NCBI GenBank assembly: GCA_019117325.1
Contig: DWZY01000254.1
Location: 1-5,847, forward strand
Length of the DNA: 5,847 nt
Reading direction: 5' to 3'
Source: Candidatus Brevibacterium intestinigallinarum
Lineage (GTDB): Bacteria; Actinomycetota; Actinomycetes; Actinomycetales; Brevibacteriaceae
In this document: one piece after another, positions 1 to 4,740 of the stretch
How the letters are laid out: each line of letters opens with the position of its first letter
How positions within the stretch are numbered: position 1 is the stretch's first letter
Program-made: the position numbers and the translations under genes
The notes under the pieces: model-generated
Database searches by the model: none
The model's input: the letters and a program-made list of their open reading frames with translations, nothing else
Told to the model about the DNA's origin: nothing

Positions 1-307
1 TGCGTGGAAGGTGCTGTCCGCCGCGAACCGCTACATCAGCGCGCAGGAGCCCTGGAAGCTCAAGAAGACGGACCCCGCGCGCATGGCCACGGTGCTGGCC
101 GTCGTGCTCGAGGTCGTCCGCATCGTGACCCTGCTGGTCCAGCCGGTCATGCCGGAGTCCACCGCCCGCATCCTCGACCTGCTGGGCGTCGACGAGGACG
201 CGCGGATGTTCGCGAACATCGACACTCCGGTCGCCGCGGGCACGCAGCTGCCGGCACCGTCGCCCGTCTTCCCCAAGCACGTCGAGCCCGCGGAGGAGTC
301 CGCCTGA
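1..307 (+). CDS. metG: Methionyl-tRNA synthetase, C-terminal end (partial, 5' end outside window)
   Basis: The reading frame entering from the left edge (first full codon at base 2) encodes about 101 residues ending at TGA 305-307. The segment NRYISAQEPWKLKKTDP followed by VLEVVRIVTLLVQPVMPES and LLGV matches the helical anticodon-binding domain of class I methionyl-tRNA synthetases, where the conserved N-R-Y and P-W-K-L motifs precede a helix ending in P-x-M-P. The enzyme charges tRNA-Met with methionine in the cytoplasm. The catalytic HIGH and KMSKS motifs would lie upstream, outside the window. The protein ends shortly after a proline-rich LPAPSPVFPKHVEP tail, so it is the short form without the C-terminal tRNA-binding (EMAP/Trbp111-like) domain. 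It overlaps tatD by one base and is probably co-transcribed with it. The GTG at 11 is only an internal valine codon. Confidence 0.9.
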   Translation, partial: AWKVLSAANRYISAQEPWKLKKTDPARMATVLAVVLEVVRIVTLLVQPVMPESTARILDLLGVDEDARMFANIDTPVAAGTQLPAPSPVFPKHVEPAEESA

Positions 308-1263
308 TGGCGGGCTCCCGCGCCGCAGGGCAGTACCCGCCGGTCCCGGAGCCGCTGCCGCACCCGGTCGTCGACACCCACACGCACCTCGACATCTGCA
401 CGGGCGCCCGCGGGCCCCTGCGCGACGGCGAGCCGCGGCCGGAGGTGGAGCCGGGCGAGGACGAGTCGTTCCCGCCCCTGTCCTTCTTCCACGAGACCGC
501 GCAGGCGGCCGGCGTCACCCGGATCGTGCAGATCGGGTGCGACATGGCGTCGGCCCGCTGGACGGCCCAGGTCGTCGACGCCGAGGCCGCGGCCGGCCGC
601 GACTGGATGCTGGGCGGGGCTGCGATCCACCCCAATGAGGCCCCGCGCCTGGGTGCCGCGGGTCTGCTGGACGAGTCGCTCACAGAGATCGAGCAGCTGT
701 GCCGGGGTGCGCGCATGCGCGTCGTGGGGGAGACGGGACTGGATTGGTTCCGCCTCGACGAGGCCCAGGTCAACGGCGTCGCGGTGCCGGCGGAGCGGGC
801 CCAGACGTTCCAGGAGGAGTCCTTCCGCGCGCACATCGAGATCGCCAAGCGCCTCGACCTGGCCCTGGAGATCCACGATCGGGAGGCGCATGACGATGTC
901 CTGCGCGTGCTGCGCGATGCCGGTGCGCCGGACCGGACGGTCTTCCACTGCTTCAGCGGGGATGCGCAGATGGCGCGGGAGTGCGCCTCCCGCGGGTACT
1001 ACATGTCCTTCGCCGGGAACGTGACCTTCAAGAACGCCGCCGGACTGCGCGAGGCCGCGGCCGGTGTCCCGCGCGAGCTGCTGCTGACGGAGACGGACGC
1101 GCCGTTCCTCACCCCGCACCCGCATCGCGGGAAGCCGGGCGGCCCCTACCTCACGGCCGTGACCGCGCGGGCGCTCGCCCACGTGCGAGACGAGGATCTG
1201 GAGCAGCTGTGCCGGACCGTGACCTCGAACGCGCAGGACGTCTTCGGCACCTGGGAGCTGTGA
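307..1263 (+). CDS. tatD: TatD family metal-dependent hydrolase (DNase), 318 aa
   Basis: TatD-family proteins are TIM-barrel metalloenzymes of the amidohydrolase type; characterised members are cytoplasmic 3'-5' exonucleases acting on DNA. The expected metal ligands are visible: H25-x-H27 in VVDTHTHLD, E142 in VGETGLDW, H190 in LEIHDRE, H214 in VFHCFSG and D264 in LTETDAPFL. The C-terminal TPHPHRGKPGGP and TSNAQDVFG motifs are also typical. At 318 aa it is longer than the usual ~260, because of a 20-residue N-terminal extension and an acidic, proline-rich insert after H27 (about residues 30-60). ATG 307 is chosen because its A is the last base of the metG stop (TGATG) and a strong Shine-Dalgarno, GGAGGAG at 292-298, lies 8 bases upstream. 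The frame stays open to base 4, but that part lies opposite metG codons in another phase. Translational coupling to metG is likely. Confidence 0.93.
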   Translation: MAGSRAAGQYPPVPEPLPHPVVDTHTHLDICTGARGPLRDGEPRPEVEPGEDESFPPLSFFHETAQAAGVTRIVQIGCDMASARWTAQVVDAEAAAGRDWMLGGAAIHPNEAPRLGAAGLLDESLTEIEQLCRGARMRVVGETGLDWFRLDEAQVNGVAVPAERAQTFQEESFRAHIEIAKRLDLALEIHDREAHDDVLRVLRDAGAPDRTVFHCFSGDAQMARECASRGYYMSFAGNVTFKNAAGLREAAAGVPRELLLTETDAPFLTPHPHRGKPGGPYLTAVTARALAHVRDEDLEQLCRTVTSNAQDVFGTWEL

Positions 1264-1270
1264 GGCAGGA

Positions 1271-1289
1271 GACTCCGGTGGCCGGAGTC
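1271..1289 (+). terminator. GC-rich hairpin just after tatD, possible terminator
   Basis: GACTCCGG (1271-1278) pairs perfectly with CCGGAGTC (1282-1289) across a 3-base loop, starting 7 bases after the tatD stop. The downstream sequence has no run of T, so this is at best a non-canonical terminator. Position and stem stability are the only support. Confidence 0.45.
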
Positions 1290-1406
1290 GTCTGAATGGG
1301 GCCTCCGGCGTTGGTCAGCCCTGGTGAGCGCGGGTGTCGAAATCCGAAGCTGTGATCGCGCTGTAACCGTGTTGCCGTGAGCTCGCGCACGCCAACATCA
1401 CGATCA

Positions 1407-1436
1407 TTGCCGCCTTGATAACGAATCGGTTACACT
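1407..1436 (+). promoter_or_regulatory. Probable sigma-70-type promoter for the rpf operon
   Basis: TTGCCG at 1407-1412 (-35-like) is followed after 18 bases by TACACT at 1431-1436 (-10-like), which predicts a start of transcription near 1443 and a leader of about 30 bases before GTG 1472. This short stretch is noticeably more A/T-rich than its surroundings. The -35 match is only partial. A GTAACC at 1363-1368 and its inverse GGTTAC at 1428-1433, overlapping the -10, could be regulator sites. Confidence 0.5.
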
Positions 1437-1471
1437 CGGTCCGTTGTACTTCTCGATCGATTGGATCCTCC

Positions 1472-2695
1472 GTGCTCACTGCTCTGCGCAACCGCAAGGT
1501 GCAGATCGCTGGCCAGGCCGTTGTCATCACGACGCTGGTGGGCGGCACCGCCGCCTTCGTCGGCCTCAACAAGCAGGTCGATCTGACCGTGGACGGTCAG
1601 ACGCAGCAGGTCCGCACCTTCGCGGACTCCGTCTCCGACGTGCTCGAGGCGAACGACATCGAGGTCGCCCAGGGCGACCAGGTCCAGCCCGGCGCGGACG
1701 CATCCGTGACCCGCGGGATGGACATCATCGTCAACACCTCGAAGGACGTCGACCTCACGCTGGACGGCATCACGTCGGAGGAGACGACGACCGGCAACAC
1801 GGTCGCAGAGGCGCTCGCGGACCTGGGCATCGACCCGGAGGGCGCTGAGGTCTCCGCAGATCTGGACGCGACGCTGGCCGACGGGCAGAACTCCGACCTC
1901 ACCGTCGTGACGCCCAAGACCGTCACGGTCGTGGCAGACGGTGAGCGCACGTCCGTCGACCTCACTGCGGCCTCGGCGCAGGATGTCATCGACAAGGCCG
2001 GCATCGAGCTGGGCGAGGGCGACACGCTCTCCCTGCCGCTGGGCGCACCGATCGCCGACGGCGGCGTCGTCGAGGTCCTCCGCACGAAGACGGCGGAGAA
2101 GACGGAGACACAGACCATCGAGAAGAAGGTCACCACCAAGAACGACTCCTCCCTGCCGCGCGGCGAGCGCAAGGTCGAGACGGAGGGCAAGGACGGCAAG
2201 CGCGAGATCGTCTACGCCGTCACGACCGTCAACGGCGAGCAGGTCGCGAAGACCAAGAAGTCGGAGAAGGTCGTTGCCGAGGCGAAGGAGGAGGTCGTCC
2301 TCCTGGGCACGAAGGAGCCGGAGCCGGCTCCCGCCCCCGAGGGCAACGGCGATGACTCCGACGACTCCGGTGATTCGGGCGACTCCGGCGACTCGGGGAA
2401 CTCCGGCCAGGAGGACAACGGCGACCGCAGCCCCATGACGACGGCAGAGATCAAGGAGATGCTGGGCGGACCCGGCTCCCGCTGGTACAACCTCGTCAAG
2501 TGCGAGTCGAACTTCGACCCCAAGGCCGTCAACCAGCAGAACCGCGCTCACTTCGGTCTCTTCCAGTTCAAGATCGCCACGTGGCAGTCCGTGGGCGGTA
2601 CCGGCAACCCGGCTGATGCCCACCCGCGCGAGCAGTTCAAGCGCGCCAAGATCCTGCAGCAGCAGGAGGGCTGGGGCCAGTGGGCCTGCGCATGA
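1472..2695 (+). CDS. rpfB: Rpf-like cell-wall hydrolase, first of two tandem paralogs (DUF348 x3, G5, lysozyme-like domain), 407 aa
   Basis: This is a membrane-anchored, surface-exposed peptidoglycan-cleaving protein of the RpfB architecture; such proteins help dormant actinobacteria resume growth. In order there are: basic start RNRK (6-9); one hydrophobic segment (about 12-32) acting as signal anchor; three DUF348 repeats starting near 36, 93 and 151, each with a (V/L)-x-V/L-x-DG core; a lysine-rich G5 domain (about 205-281); an Asp/Ser/Gly/Pro linker (282-321); and a catalytic domain (322-407). There the CES motif at 344-346 supplies the likely catalytic E345, FGLFQF lies at 361-366, and C344 could form a disulfide with C406. 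The GTG at 1472 is preferred because the only earlier in-frame start, TTG 1415, lies inside the proposed promoter. Its ribosome site is weak. The catalytic domain is closer in look to SLT/lysozyme-like domains than to textbook Rpf, so resuscitation activity is inferred, not shown. Confidence 0.85.
   Translation: MLTALRNRKVQIAGQAVVITTLVGGTAAFVGLNKQVDLTVDGQTQQVRTFADSVSDVLEANDIEVAQGDQVQPGADASVTRGMDIIVNTSKDVDLTLDGITSEETTTGNTVAEALADLGIDPEGAEVSADLDATLADGQNSDLTVVTPKTVTVVADGERTSVDLTAASAQDVIDKAGIELGEGDTLSLPLGAPIADGGVVEVLRTKTAEKTETQTIEKKVTTKNDSSLPRGERKVETEGKDGKREIVYAVTTVNGEQVAKTKKSEKVVAEAKEEVVLLGTKEPEPAPAPEGNGDDSDDSGDSGDSGDSGNSGQEDNGDRSPMTTAEIKEMLGGPGSRWYNLVKCESNFDPKAVNQQNRAHFGLFQFKIATWQSVGGTGNPADAHPREQFKRAKILQQQEGWGQWACA
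2363..2407 (+). repeat. Five tandem 9-base units coding Asp/Asn-Ser-Gly in the Rpf linker
   Basis: In-frame units GACTCCGGT, GATTCGGGC, GACTCCGGC, GACTCGGGG and AACTCCGGC encode DSG-DSG-DSG-DSG-NSG. They sit in the flexible linker between the G5 and catalytic domains of the first Rpf-like protein. The units differ mostly at third codon positions. The second paralog has no such tract. Confidence 0.8.
2664..2670 (+). promoter_or_regulatory. Ribosome binding site inside the first rpf gene, favouring GTG 2680 for the second
   Basis: AGGAGGG lies 9 bases before GTG 2680 and 21 bases before ATG 2692. The spacing suits the GTG and is too long for the ATG. The same bases code for Q-E-G in the first protein, so the match could be partly accidental. 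Confidence 0.5.
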
Positions 2696-4113
2696 GGCAG
2701 GGCGAGTCCGCAGGCGACGGAGTCCTGCCCACGCACGGAATCGTGACCGCGACTCCCGTGGAGTCGCCCCCGCTGACCCGCCGCGAGGCGCTGGCCCGGG
2801 AGCGTGCCGCGCAGGCCGCATCCACGGCCATCCCCGCGCCCGAGGTCCCGGTCGCCGAGCAAGCCGAGGCGATTCCGCCGCGGCCCACCGCGGACCCGGC
2901 CACCCTCACCGCGCTGTCCCCGGCGGTCACGGCGGAGAAGAAGAAGCCGCGCTCGCGCGTGCGCACCGCCCAGATCGTGGGCCAGGCCGTCGTCATCACC
3001 GCGCTGGTCGCCGGCACGGGCGCCTTCGTGGGGCTCAGCACCCCCGTCGACCTGACCGTCGACGGTGAGGGCAGCACGTCGCGCACCTTCGGCAGCACCG
3101 TCGCAGACGTGCTGGCCTCCGAGGGCATCGAGGTGGAGCGCGGGGACGAGGTGAGCCCCGGGCTGGACACGCCGCTGTCCCGCGGCATGGACATCACCGT
3201 GAGCACGTCGAAGGACCTGACCCTCAGCCTGGACGGCATCGAGTCGGAGCAGACGACGACCGCGCACACCGTGGGCCAGGCGCTCGCGGACATGGGCATC
3301 GACGCGCGCGGCGCGACCGTCTCGATGGGCCTGGATGCTGCGCTCACGGACGAGGCGGCCACCGCACTGTCCGTCGTCACACCCAAGACCGTGACCGTCC
3401 GCGCGGACGGGGAGACGATCCCCGTCGAGGCGACGGCGGCCTCGGTCGGGGAGGTGCTCGAGCACGCGGGCGTCGAGGTCTCGGACACGGACTTCGTGAC
3501 CGCCCCGCTGGGCGCCCCGGTGGTGTCGGGTCAGAACATCGACGTCATGCGCACGGAGACCACGACCGAAGAGGTCGAGGAGACCATCAAGAAGAAGGTC
3601 GAGAAGAAGAAGACCGACAGTCTCGTCGAGGGCGAGACGAAGGTCGAGAAGAAGGGCAAGGACGGCAAGCGGACCGTCGTCTATGAGGTCGGCACCCTGG
3701 ACGGCGAGGAGCTCACGCGCGTCGAGAAGTCCGAGGAGATCCTCGAGGAGCCCGTCACCGAGGTCGTCCTCGTGGGCACCGGCGACCCCAACGATCCGGA
3801 CAGCTACGAGGTCCCGTCCGACAGCGGCTCGACGATGACGACGGAGGAGATCAAGGAGATGCTGGGCGGCCCCAGCAGCCCCTGGTACAAGATCGCGAAG
3901 TGCGAGTCCGAGTTCAACCCGAAGGCCGTCAACCGCCAGAACAACAAGTACTTCGGACTCTTCCAGTTCGGCATCCCCACCTGGCAGGGCGTGGGCGGCT
4001 CCGGCAACCCCGCAGACGCCAGCCCGCAGGAGCAGTTCCAGCGCGCCAAGGTGCTGCAGGAGCGCTACGGCTGGAGCCAGTGGGAGTGCGCCGGCATGGT
4101 GGGCGTGGGCTGA
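2680..4113 (+). CDS. Rpf-like cell-wall hydrolase, second tandem paralog, 477 aa (473 aa if started at ATG 2692)
   Basis: This has the same plan as the gene before it: a hydrophobic anchor (about 99-119), three DUF348 repeats from about 123, 179 and 238, a very lysine/glutamate-rich G5 domain (about 294-366), a short 18-residue linker, and a lysozyme-like catalytic domain (386-471) with C408-E409-S410, FGLFQF and a final Cys at 470. E409 is the presumed catalytic acid. By hand alignment the last ~82 residues share about 58 identities with the first paralog. It differs in carrying about 98 residues before the anchor, rich in Ala/Pro with a basic KKKPRSRVR end, which should be cytoplasmic. It also has a GMVGVG tail after the last Cys. 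Two starts are plausible: GTG 2680 has the better-spaced ribosome site, while ATG 2692 forms a classic ATGA overlap with the upstream stop. Either way it is translated with the first gene, so an operon is likely. Confidence 0.83.
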   Translation: MGLRMRQGESAGDGVLPTHGIVTATPVESPPLTRREALARERAAQAASTAIPAPEVPVAEQAEAIPPRPTADPATLTALSPAVTAEKKKPRSRVRTAQIVGQAVVITALVAGTGAFVGLSTPVDLTVDGEGSTSRTFGSTVADVLASEGIEVERGDEVSPGLDTPLSRGMDITVSTSKDLTLSLDGIESEQTTTAHTVGQALADMGIDARGATVSMGLDAALTDEAATALSVVTPKTVTVRADGETIPVEATAASVGEVLEHAGVEVSDTDFVTAPLGAPVVSGQNIDVMRTETTTEEVEETIKKKVEKKKTDSLVEGETKVEKKGKDGKRTVVYEVGTLDGEELTRVEKSEEILEEPVTEVVLVGTGDPNDPDSYEVPSDSGSTMTTEEIKEMLGGPSSPWYKIAKCESEFNPKAVNRQNNKYFGLFQFGIPTWQGVGGSGNPADASPQEQFQRAKVLQERYGWSQWECAGMVGVG

Positions 4114-4174
4114 GAGTCTTCGCGGCCTCGGCGGCAGTGGCTGGGACCGGTCGGACTTCGCTGAGAGCGGACGG

Positions 4175-4213
4175 GAGGGGCTGGCACTCGGGTTGACCGA
4201 GTGCCAGCCCCTC
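4175..4213 (+). terminator. Perfect 17-bp hairpin between the rpf pair and groES; possible terminator
   Basis: Left arm GAGGGGCTGGCACTCGG (4175-4191) pairs without mismatch to 4197-4213 around a 5-base loop. It starts 61 bases after the second rpf stop. No T-run follows (ATTAGAGT), so intrinsic termination is plausible but not classical. The same bases also contain a CIRCE-like core and the groES -35 hexamer, so it may act as an operator instead, or as both. Confidence 0.5.
4181..4207 (+). promoter_or_regulatory. Upstream CIRCE-like palindrome over the groES -35 region
   Basis: CTGGCACTC, nine bases, then GAGTGCCAG. The core GCACTC-N9-GAGTGC and the exact nine-base spacing equal the HrcA operator consensus TTAGCACTC-N9-GAGTGCTAA; only two outer bases per arm differ, and in a way that keeps the palindrome. 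The -35 hexamer TTGACC lies in the spacer, so a bound repressor would block RNA polymerase. Confidence 0.55.
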
Positions 4214-4221
4214 ATTAGAGT
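4193..4221 (+). promoter_or_regulatory. groES-groEL promoter (-35 TTGACC, -10 TAGAGT)
   Basis: TTGACC at 4193-4198 and TAGAGT at 4216-4221 are separated by the ideal 17 bases. This predicts a transcript start near 4228, exactly at the left end of the CIRCE element, and a 5' leader of about 145 bases before groES. The arrangement is a vegetative-sigma promoter under repressor control. Confidence 0.75.
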
Positions 4222-4226
4222 CGGAC

Positions 4227-4253
4227 TTAGCACACGCACCCCGTGAGTGCTAA
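4227..4253 (+). promoter_or_regulatory. CIRCE element (HrcA operator) at the groES transcription start
   Basis: TTAGCACAC, nine bases, then GAGTGCTAA. The right arm and spacing match the CIRCE consensus exactly; the left arm has one change (A for T at its eighth base). CIRCE is the binding site of the HrcA heat-shock repressor, which is released when GroEL is occupied by unfolded protein. hrcA itself is not in the window. Confidence 0.88.
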
Positions 4254-4371
4254 GAGTGCGCACATCGGCATCGCAGCCCGGCACCCGCGACGACGGGCCG
4301 CGACGACATCCTCCGGGATGGTCCGTTCCGGCGCACGCAGTCACGACATTTCTACGAAGGAGAGTGTCCGC
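4254..4371 (+). other. groES 5' leader
   Basis: About 118 bases lie between the CIRCE element and the groES start. No gene is seen. Two small hairpins are possible: CCCG/CGGG at 4284-4297 and CATCC/GGATG at 4307-4320. A clear ribosome site, AAGGAG at 4357-4362, stands 9 bases before ATG 4372. An in-frame GTG at 4243 would extend groES upstream, but it lies inside the CIRCE element. Confidence 0.6.
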
Positions 4372-4665
4372 ATGTCGGTCTCCATCAAGCCGCTCGAGGA
4401 TCGCATCGTCGTCCGTCAGGTCGAGGCAGAGCAGACCACCGCGTCCGGTCTGGTCATCCCTGACACCGCCAAGGAGAAGCCGCAGGAGGGTGAGGTCGTG
4501 GCCGTGGGCCCCGGCCGCGTCGCAGACAACGGCACCCGCATCCCGCTGGACGTCCAGGTGGGCGACAAGGTCGTCTACTCGAAGTACGGCGGCACGGAGC
4601 TCAAGTACAGCGGCGAGGAGTACCTCGTCCTGTCGGCTCGCGACGTCCTCGCAGTCATCTCCTGA
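4372..4665 (+). CDS. groES: Co-chaperonin GroES (10 kDa chaperonin), 97 aa
   Basis: GroES forms the heptameric lid that closes the GroEL folding chamber in the cytoplasm. The protein has the usual length (97 aa) and family motifs: the start SVSIKPLEDRIVV, the mobile loop EAEQTTASGLVIPDTAKEKP (about 17-37) that contacts GroEL apical domains, the GEVVAVGPG strand and turn, VGDKVVYSKYGGTE, and the end SGEEYLVLSARDVLAVIS. ATG 4372 is supported by AAGGAG nine bases upstream and by homology of the N-terminus, which begins directly at M-S-V-S-I-K-P-L. It is the first gene of a CIRCE-controlled operon and precedes groEL by 75 bases. No anomalies are seen. Confidence 0.97.
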   Translation: MSVSIKPLEDRIVVRQVEAEQTTASGLVIPDTAKEKPQEGEVVAVGPGRVADNGTRIPLDVQVGDKVVYSKYGGTELKYSGEEYLVLSARDVLAVIS

Positions 4666-4672
4666 CTCCCTC

Positions 4673-4691
4673 GCGCGCATCTGATGCGCGC
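4673..4691 (+). other. Intercistronic hairpin between groES and groEL
   Basis: GCGCGCAT (4673-4680) pairs perfectly with ATGCGCGC (4684-4691) over a CTG loop, 7 bases after the groES stop. There is no T-run. It may stabilise the groES message 3' end or attenuate read-through into groEL; this is inferred from position only. Confidence 0.5.
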
Positions 4692-4740
4692 AGCACAGCA
4701 CACACGCTGACTCACACACTTCAGAGGGAAGAGGACACTT

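Noticed and set aside
4..306. In-frame upstream extension of tatD giving a 419-residue protein
   Set aside because: This part is Arg/Gly-rich low-information sequence over the real metG frame. ATG 307 has a strong ribosome site and the TGATG overlap.
1415..1471. TTG 1415 as start of the first rpf gene
   Set aside because: It lies within the proposed promoter, upstream of the predicted transcript start, and adds no signal-peptide-like sequence.
1290..1471. A c-di-AMP (ydaO-type) riboswitch, known upstream of some actinobacterial rpf genes
   Set aside because: The predicted leader is only about 30 bases, and I could not recognise the conserved riboswitch core anywhere in the intergenic region.
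4151..4228. Direct repeat TCGGACTT at 4151-4158 and 4221-4228
   Set aside because: Only eight bases long with no extended similarity; likely chance.
4243..4371. GTG 4243 as start of groES, adding 43 residues
   Set aside because: It begins inside the CIRCE operator, and GroES homologs start at the M-S-V-S-I-K-P equivalent, which has its own good ribosome site.
4114..4371. HspR (HAIR) operator near groES
   Set aside because: No CTTGAGT-N7-ACTCAAG-like sequence is visible; the inverted repeats present are of CIRCE type.
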